A stretch of 9,980 nt of DNA from a bacterium (GTDB taxonomy: Bacteria > Patescibacteriota > Minisyncoccia > UBA9983). The translations under genes and the position numbers were made by a program. The stretch lies in assembly GCA_023244795.1 (NCBI GenBank), contig JAHFLR010000023.1, forward strand, positions 1-9,980, in the 5' to 3' direction. Under the pieces are notes generated by a model that made no database searches, was not told the origin of the DNA, and worked only from the letters and a program-made list of their open reading frames with translations. Each line of letters starts with the position of its first letter. Within the stretch, counting starts at the first letter, position 1. Shown here one piece after another: positions 1-6,343 of the stretch.

Positions 1-228
1 TGGGATGTGGGCTTGGCAGTAGACGCCATTAAGACCTCGGGCATTGTGGATGTAATTGTGATTGCCAGCGGAGACGGAGATTATATTCCGCTAGTGGAAT
101 ACTTAAAAAACCAAGGCAGACGAGTGGAGGTGCTGGCTTTCGGCAAATCCGCCTCTAGCGCCCTGCAAGAAGAAGCCGACGCCTTTGTGGATTTAAGTTC
201 CAATCAAAAAAGATTTTTATTAAAATAG
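1..228 (+). CDS. NYN/LabA-like (DUF88) PIN-fold putative RNase, C-terminal part
   Basis: The reading frame is open from base 1 and ends at TAG 226-228, so the 5' end lies outside the window and 75 residues are visible. The GTG at base 7 is in frame but is probably an internal valine, because the preceding residues (WDV) already fit the family. Visible hallmarks are an early Asp (D8 of the fragment, in LAVDAI), the strand VDVIVIASGDGDY with acidic residues D25 and D27, then EYLKNQGRRVEVLAF and a closing ADAFVDL. These match the C-terminal half of the NYN (LabA/DUF88) fold, a PIN-like domain whose acidic residues bind metal and which is generally thought to cut RNA. The exact substrate is unknown. 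It sits upstream of pnp in the same direction, so both neighbours point to RNA turnover, though the spacer with hairpins suggests they are not tightly co-transcribed. The family call is confident; the biochemical role is inferred. Confidence 0.85.
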   Translation, partial: WDVGLAVDAIKTSGIVDVIVIASGDGDYIPLVEYLKNQGRRVEVLAFGKSASSALQEEADAFVDLSSNQKRFLLK

Positions 229-236
229 TTTAACAG

Positions 237-256
237 TCCCGACGTGTCGGTCGGGA
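237..256. repeat. GC-rich palindromic hairpin after the NYN gene
   Basis: TCCCGAC (237-243) and GTCGGGA (250-256) form a perfect 7-bp stem around GTGTCG. An alternative shorter hairpin, CCGAC-GT-GTCGG (239-250), uses part of the same bases. No run of T follows (TAAATTAAATAAG), so it is not a textbook intrinsic terminator. It may be a small REP-like intergenic element or a 3' end that stabilises the NYN mRNA. Only one copy occurs in this window. Confidence 0.5.
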
Positions 257-275
257 TAAATTAAATAAGAGGGGA

Positions 276-359
276 GAGTAGAGTGCAGAGTGCGGAATCC
301 TAAACCCAAACGGGTCGGGCAAGTACCAAGTTCTGCTTTCAACATTCTACTTTCTACTC
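276..359 (+). promoter_or_regulatory. Potential long imperfect stem-loop in the pnp leader
   Basis: Three blocks can pair in order: GAGTAGA (276-282) with TCTACTC (353-359), AGAGTG (287-292) with CATTCT (343-348, one G-U pair), and CGGAA (293-297) with TTCTG (331-335, one G-U pair). An internal loop and a bulge separate them, and the apical loop spans about 298-330. The base of the stem ends 15 bases before the pnp ATG. In Escherichia coli the pnp leader carries a long stem-loop cut by RNase III and used in PNPase autoregulation. An analogous role here is an inference from position and shape only. No clear promoter or ribosome-binding site is seen between the stem and the ATG. Confidence 0.35.
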
Positions 360-374
360 GCAAAGTAAAAGTAT

Positions 375-2540
375 ATGCAAACAAAAAAGTTTGAGACAAA
401 CTTCGCCAACGAGAAGCTCGTGGTAGAAGTTTCTAATTTAGCCGATCAGGCTAACGGTTCGGTAATGGTACGCTTGGGCGGCACCGCGGTTTTTGCCACC
501 GCCGTAATCAGCAAACGTATTAGAGAGGGGATAGATTATTTCCCCTTAATGGTAGAGTATCAGGAAAAATTTTATGCCGCTGGCATGATTTTGGGCGGCC
601 GCTTTATGAAGAGAGAGGGCCGACCGTCGGACGAAGCAATTTTAACCGGAAGATTGGTAGACAGAACCATCCGCCCGCTTTTTGACGCCAGAATGAGAAA
701 CGAGGTCCAGGTAACGGTTACCACTCTTTCGCTGGATTCTCAAAACGATCCCGATGTGGCCTCCATTTTAGCCGCATCCTTGGCTCTCGGCATCTCTGAC
801 ATCCCATGGAACGGACCAGTAGGCGCGGTAAGAATCTCCCACATCGACGGCCAGATGGTTGCTAACCCCAAGTACGAGGAGAAGGTAAACTCTCTTTCCG
901 ATATCGTAATCTCCGGCAAAAAAGGTTCTATTAATATGATTGAGGCCGGCGCCAAACAAATTACGGAGGAGATGGCCGGCGGCGCTTTAGACAAAGCCGT
1001 AGAGGAGATTGCCAAAGTGATTGAGTTCCAGGAATCAGTTATAAAAGAAATTGGAAAAAAGAAACAAGAAGTAAAGTTGGATAAATTTCCTCAGGAGGTT
1101 GCCGATTTATTTGAAAAGAATGTCATCGGCGATTTGGAGGACACTATCTACAACAAACACCAAGACGAAAGGTATGCTCTTAAAGATAAATGGATGAAGC
1201 TGTTTGCGGAGACCATGCCCAACACCGAAAAACATTTTGCCGATGATTTATTTGAGGAGGAAGTAAAAAAAGTCATCCAAACAAATATTTTAGAAAAAGA
1301 GAGGAGACCGGACGGAAGAAAACTAGACGAGGTTCGCCCGCTTTTTGCCAGCACGGGGCTGCTTCCTCTTTCTCACGGCTCGGGAGTATTTTTTAGAGGC
1401 GGCACTCATGTGCTCTCAATTGTTACTTTGGGCGGGCCAAAAGACGCTCAGCTAATAGAGGGGATGGAAGTAAAAATGGAAAAGCATTTTATGCATCATT
1501 ATAACTTTCCACCGTTCTCTACCGGAGAAACAGGCAGAATGGGCTCGCCAGGCAGACGAGAAATAGGGCACGGCGCGCTGGTAGAAAGAGCACTTGAGGC
1601 AATTATCCCAGACCGGGATGTTTTTCCTTACACAATTAGAATTGTTTCCGAATCAATGGCCTCTAACGGCTCCACCTCAATGGGCTCCACCTGCGCCTCT
1701 ACTTTGGCGTTAATGGACGCCGGCATACCTATTAAGGCGCCGGTAGTTGGAATCGCAACAGGCATTGTGGTTAGAGATGGCAAATACAAAATCCTTACCG
1801 ACATCCAGGGCATTGAGGACCACTACTGCGGTATGGATTTTAAAGTTACCGGATCGGCTAACGGCATTACCGCTATCCAACTGGACTGCAAACTGGAGGG
1901 GTTAACCGTAGAAATGTTAAAAGAAGCGATGGTTAGGTCAGCCCAGGCTCGCAAAAAAGTAATGGAAACACTACTTTCCGCTATCGCCGCTCCACGCGCC
2001 GAACTTGCCCCAACCGCTCCGAGAATAATTAAAATCATGATTGATCCATCTAAGATTGGAGAGGTTATCGGACCGGGCGGCAAAATGATTAACAGCATTA
2101 TAGACAGAACCGGCGCCGAAATTGATATAGAGCAAGACGGCTCGGTGCTTATTACCGGAAAAAATGTGGAGAGCGCTGACTCCGCCAAACAAATGGTTGA
2201 GAATATTGTTAAAGAGTTTGAGCCAGGCGAGTTGGCTACCGGACCAGTAACCAGGATGTTTGAGTTCGGAGCAATGGTAGAAGTTGCGCCAGGCAAAGAG
2301 GGATTGGTCCACATTTCGGAGCTGGCTCCATTTAGAGTGGAAAAAGTTACCGACATTGTTAAGCCGGGCCAAATAGTAACTGTAAAAGTTATCGGCATCG
2401 ACGAAAAAGGCAGAGTAAACCTTTCTCTAAAACAAGCCGACCCAAACTATAATCCGTCTCAAGATCAAAGACCGCCAAGGAGAGAAGGCGGCGACGACAG
2501 ACCAAGGAGCTCCGGCCCTCGCCGAGAGTTTAGAAGATAA
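375..2540 (+). CDS. pnp: Polyribonucleotide nucleotidyltransferase (PNPase)
   Basis: The 721-residue product matches the usual PNPase length (about 700). The enzyme degrades RNA 3' to 5' with phosphate, releasing nucleoside diphosphates, normally as a cytoplasmic trimeric ring. Domain order is complete: first RNase PH domain (about 10-145, with [11 protein letters not shown] and [11 protein letters not shown]), a helical linker, second RNase PH domain (about 310-540, starting at [14 protein letters not shown] and including [19 protein letters not shown] and [10 protein letters not shown]), KH domain (about 549-612, GxxG loop GPGG at 566-569), S1 domain (about 617-690) and a short Arg/Pro-rich tail. 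Residues equivalent to the E. coli catalytic D486, D492 and K494 are D482, D488 and K490. One oddity: the loop between them reads HYCGMD where E. coli has HLGDMD. The ATG at 375 fits the family N-terminus ([12 protein letters not shown]). No clear Shine-Dalgarno is present. A strong terminator follows directly. Confidence 0.98.
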   Translation: MQTKKFETNFANEKLVVEVSNLADQANGSVMVRLGGTAVFATAVISKRIREGIDYFPLMVEYQEKFYAAGMILGGRFMKREGRPSDEAILTGRLVDRTIRPLFDARMRNEVQVTVTTLSLDSQNDPDVASILAASLALGISDIPWNGPVGAVRISHIDGQMVANPKYEEKVNSLSDIVISGKKGSINMIEAGAKQITEEMAGGALDKAVEEIAKVIEFQESVIKEIGKKKQEVKLDKFPQEVADLFEKNVIGDLEDTIYNKHQDERYALKDKWMKLFAETMPNTEKHFADDLFEEEVKKVIQTNILEKERRPDGRKLDEVRPLFASTGLLPLSHGSGVFFRGGTHVLSIVTLGGPKDAQLIEGMEVKMEKHFMHHYNFPPFSTGETGRMGSPGRREIGHGALVERALEAIIPDRDVFPYTIRIVSESMASNGSTSMGSTCASTLALMDAGIPIKAPVVGIATGIVVRDGKYKILTDIQGIEDHYCGMDFKVTGSANGITAIQLDCKLEGLTVEMLKEAMVRSAQARKKVMETLLSAIAAPRAELAPTAPRIIKIMIDPSKIGEVIGPGGKMINSIIDRTGAEIDIEQDGSVLITGKNVESADSAKQMVENIVKEFEPGELATGPVTRMFEFGAMVEVAPGKEGLVHISELAPFRVEKVTDIVKPGQIVTVKVIGIDEKGRVNLSLKQADPNYNPSQDQRPPRREGGDDRPRSSGPRREFRR

Positions 2541-2548
2541 TCCGCAAA

Positions 2549-2580
2549 TAAAAATGCCCCACCAAACTGGGGCATTTTTA
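2549..2580. terminator. Bidirectional intrinsic terminator between pnp and the prepilin gene
   Basis: TAAAAATGCCCC (2549-2560) and GGGGCATTTTTA (2569-2580) are perfect reverse complements, 12 bp, around the 8-base loop ACCAAACT. The T-run on the right serves pnp. On the minus strand the A-run at 2550-2554 becomes the U-run for the converging prepilin gene, whose stop codon (2581-2583) touches the stem. The placement 9 bases after the pnp stop is typical of a shared convergent terminator. Confidence 0.93.
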
Positions 2581-3132
2581 TTACTGAACTTTCAAGAAAT
2601 AGTTCATCCCGTAGCTGGTATCGCAAGTAGAGCAACAAGTTCCATCTGTGGCTGTTGCACTTTGAGGTAAACTTTCCAGCTTGGCAAAGACGTAAACTTG
2701 TTTTTGATTCCCGGATCCGCAATGATATTTCATGTACGAATACCCCGCTGTGGGATTTGATGTTGTCCCTCCGGTGGGATCCTTTATTTCGGAGGGGATA
2801 ATTCCTGCATCAGAAAGACACTTTGACATTGCCTTGGGGTATGAGCCAGTTCCAACGTTGAACCATCCCGCTCCGTCTCCGTTCCAGCCGCAACCGCTGG
2901 CCGTCTCTATCCAGTTACCAAACCTGTCATAATAGATGTTAAGGGCCGTCCTTATTTGAATCAAATCCTCTCTTCTCCTGGCATCACGAGACCTTATTCT
3001 GGCCTCTTTAGTGCTGGCAAAAATAATGCTAGCCAAAAAACCAACAATCGCCACCGCAACGATAATCTCTATTAGGGTAAAACCGCCCTCCGATTTTAAT
3101 TTCCCCTGTTTTTTATTTGTTGGGGTTGTCAT
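2581..3132 (-). CDS. Type IV prepilin-like protein, cysteine-rich
   Basis: This 183-residue product has a class III signal: a 17-residue basic leader ending in SEGG, then F18-TLIE with the conserved Glu at +5 (E22), then a hydrophobic helix to about residue 39. A prepilin peptidase would be expected to cut after G17 and N-methylate F18. The amphipathic stretch after the helix (SRDARRREDLIQIRTALN) is typical of type IV pilins and type II pseudopilins. The C-terminal half carries six cysteines (C81, C105, C138, C166, C167, C170), enough for three disulfides, and lacks clear similarity to a named pilin. The start at 3132 was chosen over the longer in-frame ATG at 3195 because it gives a normal leader and lies 7 bases after the upstream stop instead of overlapping that gene by 56 bases. 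It is co-transcribed with 3140-3427. It is probably a pilin for adhesion, twitching or DNA uptake; major versus minor pilin cannot be told. Confidence 0.9.
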   Translation of the reverse strand: MTTPTNKKQGKLKSEGGFTLIEIIVAVAIVGFLASIIFASTKEARIRSRDARRREDLIQIRTALNIYYDRFGNWIETASGCGWNGDGAGWFNVGTGSYPKAMSKCLSDAGIIPSEIKDPTGGTTSNPTAGYSYMKYHCGSGNQKQVYVFAKLESLPQSATATDGTCCSTCDTSYGMNYFLKVQ

Positions 3133-3139
3133 TGCTTCA

Positions 3140-3427
3140 TCATTGATTAGATTGAATATCTGCCGGCGAACCAGCGTTGTCTGGATTAATTGCATTGACC
3201 GGAAAATTAACTTTCTGACTATTCCCCGAACTAAAATTTAAAATGGCAACGACCACCGCAATGACGGCAACAGCCAACAGCGCATAGTTAGCCTGCTTTT
3301 CGTTTTTGATATAGCCGCCGGAAAACTTAATAACCCAGCCCACCATTTTAGATGGTTTGCCCGCCTGGAACCGCGGATTATTGGGCAATGAGAATTTGTC
3401 GTTAAATTGGACTCCATTAATATCCAT
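3140..3427 (-). CDS. Small single-pass membrane protein, function unknown
   Basis: The 95-residue product has a polar N-terminal half (about 1-45, net basic near PRFQAGKPSK and YIKNEKQ), one strong transmembrane helix (about 47-65, ALLAVAVIAVVVAILNF) and a short polar Asn/Pro/Ser-rich tail (66-95). The basic residues before the helix predict the N-terminus inside. I do not recognise a named family. Its stop (TGA, 3140-3142) is 7 bases before the prepilin start, so the two form one transcription unit, and a role in pilus assembly or envelope anchoring is possible but unproven. It starts 42 bases from the divergent gene at 3470. There is no Shine-Dalgarno; a -10-like sequence lies just upstream. 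Confidence 0.8.
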   Translation of the reverse strand: MDINGVQFNDKFSLPNNPRFQAGKPSKMVGWVIKFSGGYIKNEKQANYALLAVAVIAVVVAILNFSSGNSQKVNFPVNAINPDNAGSPADIQSNQ

Positions 3428-3434
3428 GTTATTT

Positions 3435-3443
3435 TTTATAATA
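3435..3443 (-). promoter_or_regulatory. -10 region of the minus-strand membrane protein/prepilin unit
   Basis: Read on the minus strand, TATTATAAA contains two overlapping -10 candidates: TATAAA (3440 to 3435, 5 of 6 matches) lies 7 bases before the ATG, and TATTAT (3443 to 3438) lies 10 bases before it. Either would start transcription within a few bases of the start codon. No convincing -35 hexamer is visible, and no ribosome-binding site is present. Confidence 0.5.
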
Positions 3444-3455
3444 CCAAAACTAAGT

Positions 3456-3461
3456 TATAAT
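3456..3461 (+). promoter_or_regulatory. -10 element of the 3470-4722 unit
   Basis: A perfect TATAAT sits 8 bases upstream of the ATG at 3470. A start point about 7 bases downstream of the hexamer would give an mRNA with at most a couple of untranslated bases. A recognisable -35 hexamer is missing; the corresponding area is T-rich and overlaps the divergent -10 region. Confidence 0.6.
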
Positions 3462-3469
3462 TAAAAGCA

Positions 3470-4324
3470 ATGGAAGACGAAGAAGCGGCCTTTAAAAAAA
3501 GCGACAGCTCCATTTCTCCCCTCCGAACTTATAAGTCGGATTTTTCCGCTTTTGCCAAAGAAAAAAACATCGGCAAAGTAGAAATGGTGGCCGCCGAAAT
3601 AAAAAGAGGCGGGCAACAAGCGGAAGAGTTTGCGTCCGCCCGAAAAGCCAACCCATTGCTGATGCTTTTAATCGTGGCCGCGGTAGGAGTGGCCGGCTAC
3701 CTTGGATACTTGTTTTTTACTGCCGCCAATAAACCGCTACCGGTAAAACAACATGCCCAGATTCCGGCGCCATTAATTTTTTCGGAAAAACAAGACGAAA
3801 TATTTTTAAAAGACGCCACACGGAGCGAGCTGGAGGGGGCAATCAGAAGAGAAATCCAAAAACCATTTGCGCTAGATAATATTGTATATGTCCCGATTAT
3901 AAAAGAAGAGGATTTAAAAGAAACTTACGTTGACCTACCGGGATTTTTGGCAACCGCCCAAATAAATCCTCCGACCGACTTAGTAAGCGCGCTGGAGGGC
4001 TCTTATATGTTCGGCCTCTTCTCCAGAAACGAAAGATACCCGATACTGATTTTAAAAATAAAACTGTACGAAAATGCTTTTGCCGGCATGATTGGCTGGG
4101 AAAATAAAATAGCTGATGACCTTGGCAAAATATGGCCGGTTAAAAAAGTAACCGCCTCCGATAAATTTAAAGACCAAACCGCAGAGAACCACGACCTTAG
4201 ACAGCTAAACGACGCCGATGGTAATCTTGTTTTAGTCTACTCATTTTTAAACCGAGACACCTTGGCCATTACCACCAGCGAGGAGGCAATGAATGAGATA
4301 TTTAAACGCTTTACATTTAGATAG
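3470..4324 (+). CDS. Membrane-anchored protein of unknown function
   Basis: The 284-residue product has a charged cytoplasmic N-terminal region (1-60, including SPLRTYKSDF at 16-25), a single transmembrane helix (about 63-83, LLMLLIVAAVGVAGYLGYLFF) and an extracytoplasmic domain of about 200 residues. The positive residues before the helix (R58, K59) predict the N-terminus inside. The outer domain alternates helix-prone and strand-prone segments (for example YPILILKIKLYENAFAGMIGW and GNLVLVYSFLNRDTLAITTS) and has no cysteine. I cannot assign a named domain; it has the look of conserved uncharacterised Parcubacteria envelope proteins, an impression not tested by search. ATG 3470 is preferred because TATAAT lies 8 bases upstream. 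The stop is 26 bases before the DksA/TraR-like gene, with no terminator between, so the two are probably co-transcribed. Confidence 0.85.
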   Translation: MEDEEAAFKKSDSSISPLRTYKSDFSAFAKEKNIGKVEMVAAEIKRGGQQAEEFASARKANPLLMLLIVAAVGVAGYLGYLFFTAANKPLPVKQHAQIPAPLIFSEKQDEIFLKDATRSELEGAIRREIQKPFALDNIVYVPIIKEEDLKETYVDLPGFLATAQINPPTDLVSALEGSYMFGLFSRNERYPILILKIKLYENAFAGMIGWENKIADDLGKIWPVKKVTASDKFKDQTAENHDLRQLNDADGNLVLVYSFLNRDTLAITTSEEAMNEIFKRFTFR

Positions 4325-4350
4325 AGGTTGTATATCATTATGGCAATATT

Positions 4351-4722
4351 ATGTTAAACAAAGATAAAATAGAATATTTTAAGAAGAAGCTGGAGAGCAA
4401 AAAGGCCATGCTGGAAAAAGAGATGGCCGGCGTAGCCAAGCAAAACCTAAATGCTCCTGGAGACTGGGAGCCGACTGTCCCGGATATGAATGTTTTACCT
4501 TCCGACCCCAACGAACTGGCCGACACTTTTGAGGAGCTGGAGAACGTAGCCGCCGTGGAGGAAAGCTTTGAGGAAGACGTTGATTTGATTGAGGCGGCCC
4601 TAAATAGAATCAAAAAGGGTAAATACGGCATCTGCGAGATTTGCGGCAAAGAAATAGAGGAGAAAAGATTAGAAGCCAGCCCCACCGCCGTTTATTGCAT
4701 CGAGCATACTAAAAATAGATAG
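4351..4722 (+). CDS. DksA/TraR-family zinc-finger protein
   Basis: The product is 123 residues: an N-terminal helical coiled coil rich in Lys and Glu (about 2-90) followed by a zinc finger. The finger is C95-x2-C98-x17-C116-x2-H119, a C3H version of the four-cysteine DksA finger. At the coiled-coil tip, D52-P-N-E55-L-A57 lines up with the E. coli DksA D71-P-V-D74-R-A76 motif, with Glu replacing the second Asp. DksA inserts this tip into the RNA polymerase secondary channel and works with ppGpp to retune transcription. Whether this small homologue does so here is inferred. The ATG at 4351 is the only reasonable start in frame; no Shine-Dalgarno is near it. A weak -10-like CATTAT lies at 4336-4341, but read-through from the upstream gene 26 bases away is likely. 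An intrinsic terminator follows. Confidence 0.92.
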   Translation: MLNKDKIEYFKKKLESKKAMLEKEMAGVAKQNLNAPGDWEPTVPDMNVLPSDPNELADTFEELENVAAVEESFEEDVDLIEAALNRIKKGKYGICEICGKEIEEKRLEASPTAVYCIEHTKNR

Positions 4723-4732
4723 TAAAAAATAC

Positions 4733-4769
4733 AATAAAAACATCTCGCGCCTCGCGTGATGTTTTTATT
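4733..4769 (+). terminator. Intrinsic terminator after the DksA/TraR-like gene
   Basis: AATAAAAACATC (4733-4744) pairs with GATGTTTTTATT (4758-4769). After one T-T mismatch the stem continues as CGCG (4746-4749) with CGCG (4753-4756) around the loop CCT. T-rich sequence follows. It starts 10 bases after the stop codon and ends 2 bases before the extended -10 of comM, so termination and re-initiation are packed into about 50 bases. Confidence 0.9.
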
Positions 4770-4771
4770 TT

Positions 4772-4780
4772 TGATACTAT
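4772..4780 (+). promoter_or_regulatory. Extended -10 promoter of comM
   Basis: TGATACTAT contains an extended -10 dinucleotide (TG, 4772-4773) one base before TACTAT (4775-4780, 5 of 6 matches). The hexamer ends 7 bases before the comM ATG, predicting transcription start at or next to the start codon. The -35 position falls in the terminator stem, so the TG extension may replace a -35 contact. Confidence 0.6.
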
Positions 4781-4787
4781 TAACACA

Positions 4788-6323
4788 ATGTCCGTAAAAA
4801 CTTTTTCCGCGCAAGTGGTCGGGCTCAAAGCCGACATTGTTGAAGTAGAGATGGATCTCGCCAGAGGACTGCACTCTTTTACTATTGTCGGCTTGCCCGA
4901 TAAAGCGGTGGAGGAGGCCAAAGACCGAATTTCCGCCGCCATTAAAAATTCCGGCTTTGAATCTCCGCAATCTAAAAATCAAAAAGTAATCGTCTCCTTG
5001 GCGCCGGCCGATTTAAAAAAAGAGGGGCCTGTTTTTGATTTGGCCATCGCTCTGGCCTACTTGCTCGCCTCCGACCAGCTGGATTTTGAAGTGGAGAAAA
5101 AAATATTTTTGGGCGAGCTGGCGCTAGACGGAAAAATTAGGCCCATCAAGGGGGCGCTCTCGCTAGTTAAAACCGCCAAACAAAAAGGGTTTGAGGAGTT
5201 ATATTTGCCGAAGGAAAATGTAAAAGAGGCGGCGTTAATACGAGGCATTAAGATTTTTGGCTGTGATACCTTAAAAGAAGTGGCCGAGCATCTAGACGAA
5301 AAAATAAATTTTAATTTAACACCGTCGCCAGAAACAGAAATTGTTGTTGAAGAAAAATTTTTTAATACCGACTTCCAAGACATCATGGGCCAAGAGACAG
5401 CCAAGCGGGGGCTGGAGATAGCCGCAGCTGGTGGCCATAATTTACTAATGGTGGGCCCACCCGGCACCGGCAAAACAATGCTTGCCAAAGCGTTTACCGC
5501 AATTTTACCGCCGCTCTCGTTTGAGGAAATTTTAGAGACCACCGCTATCCATAGCGTAGCCGGAATTTTAGAGGGAGATTTTTTAACCCAGCGTCCACTG
5601 CGTACTCCGCATCATACCTCCTCTTATGTAGCCATTGTTGGCGGTGGCAATTACCCCAAACCGGGCGAAATTACACTAAGCCACAGAGGGGTTTTGCTTT
5701 TAGACGAGTTCCCCGAGTTTGAGAAGAGGGTGATAGAATCTTTGCGCCAACCACTAGAGGACGGCTCTATTACTGTTGCCCGCGCGCGCGGCACCATCAA
5801 CTTCCCCGCCAAGTTTATTATGATTTGCACAATGAACCCGTGCCCGTGCGGCCACAAGGGCTCGCGCACCAAAGAGTGCGTTTGCTCGCAGGCGTCTATC
5901 CAGAGGTACCAAAGAAAAATATCCGGCCCGATTTTAGACAGAATAGATTTATATTTAGAGGTGCCACAAGTGGAACATGAAAAGTTTTTAGCTAATGCTC
6001 CATCGGGAGATTCCTCGCAAACTATTAAAGAACGCGTAGCGCGAGCCAGAAACATCCAACGAGAAAGATTAAAGAAAATAAAATCTCCCAAAGGGCTGCC
6101 CATACTTACTAACAGCGAAATGAGCAATAAAGAGTTGAAAGCTTTTGCGTATTTATCGGAGCCGGTGGCAAAAATTTTAAACCAAGCCGCTAAAAGTTTA
6201 GACCTCTCCGGCCGCGCTTACCATCGTACCATTAAACTCGCCCGCACCATTGCCGACCTGGGTGGAGAAGAAAACATCTCCGAGCAACACATTTTGGAAG
6301 CGCTGCAATATCGGCCTAAATAA
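4788..6323 (+). CDS. comM: ComM/YifB family Mg-chelatase-like AAA+ ATPase
   Basis: The 511 residues match the usual length (about 500). Order: an N-terminal ChlI/Lon-protease-like domain (about 1-170, from KTFSAQVVGLKADIVEVEMD), the AAA+ domain with Walker A GPPGTGKT (223-230) and Walker B VLLLDE (302-307), and a C-terminal Mg-chelatase lid domain (about 405-505). Family signatures LRTPHHTSS and MNPCPCG are present. Four cysteines (C352, C354, C364, C366) lie in a compact loop that could bind a metal, and GPILDRIDL follows as in other members. ComM is known as a hexameric branch-migration helicase that helps integrate DNA taken up by natural transformation; it does not act on chlorophyll in such bacteria. 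A type IV prepilin gene lies 1.7 kb away, which fits DNA uptake. The ATG at 4788 matches the conserved N-terminus and follows an extended -10 by 7 bases. The next gene begins 20 bases after the stop. Confidence 0.97.
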   Translation: MSVKTFSAQVVGLKADIVEVEMDLARGLHSFTIVGLPDKAVEEAKDRISAAIKNSGFESPQSKNQKVIVSLAPADLKKEGPVFDLAIALAYLLASDQLDFEVEKKIFLGELALDGKIRPIKGALSLVKTAKQKGFEELYLPKENVKEAALIRGIKIFGCDTLKEVAEHLDEKINFNLTPSPETEIVVEEKFFNTDFQDIMGQETAKRGLEIAAAGGHNLLMVGPPGTGKTMLAKAFTAILPPLSFEEILETTAIHSVAGILEGDFLTQRPLRTPHHTSSYVAIVGGGNYPKPGEITLSHRGVLLLDEFPEFEKRVIESLRQPLEDGSITVARARGTINFPAKFIMICTMNPCPCGHKGSRTKECVCSQASIQRYQRKISGPILDRIDLYLEVPQVEHEKFLANAPSGDSSQTIKERVARARNIQRERLKKIKSPKGLPILTNSEMSNKELKAFAYLSEPVAKILNQAAKSLDLSGRAYHRTIKLARTIADLGGEENISEQHILEALQYRPK

Positions 6324-6327
6324 TTTC

Positions 6328-6336
6328 TGCTATAAT
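6328..6336 (+). promoter_or_regulatory. Extended -10 promoter of the 6344 gene
   Basis: TGCTATAAT is a perfect extended -10 (TG at 6328-6329, TATAAT at 6331-6336). It begins 4 bases after the comM stop codon and ends 7 bases before the ATG at 6344. This predicts a leaderless mRNA and supports 6344 over the in-frame ATG at 6356 as the start. Confidence 0.7.
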
Positions 6337-6343
6337 ATAGCCA

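Noticed and set aside
7..9. GTG at base 7 as the true start of the NYN gene
   Set aside because: The visible part lacks the N-terminal half of the NYN domain and the frame is open to the window edge, so the gene is cut by the window.
253..262. A possible pnp promoter around TTAACA (230-235) and TAAATT (257-262)
   Set aside because: The hexamers match poorly and overlap the GC-rich hairpin, so I could not support it as a feature.
1823..2398. A 191-residue minus-strand open frame opposite pnp
   Set aside because: It is antisense to the strongly conserved KH/S1 end of PNPase and has no start signal or recognisable domain. The other long antisense frames opposite pnp, comM and the surface gene (for example 5057-5542, 5651-6127 and 8219-8608) were dropped for the same reason.
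3133..3195. Longer N-terminus of the prepilin starting at 3195
   Set aside because: It would overlap the upstream gene by 56 bases and add 21 polar residues before a leader that is already complete from the ATG at 3132.
4340..4357. Five-codon mini-frame (MAILC, then stop) overlapping the start of the DksA/TraR-like gene
   Set aside because: It could be a coupling peptide, but it is too short to support and arises easily by chance in AT-rich spacer.
4788..6323. Magnesium chelatase for chlorophyll synthesis
   Set aside because: The domain order and the PHHTSS and NPCPCG signatures are those of the ComM/YifB family, and no other pigment gene is present.
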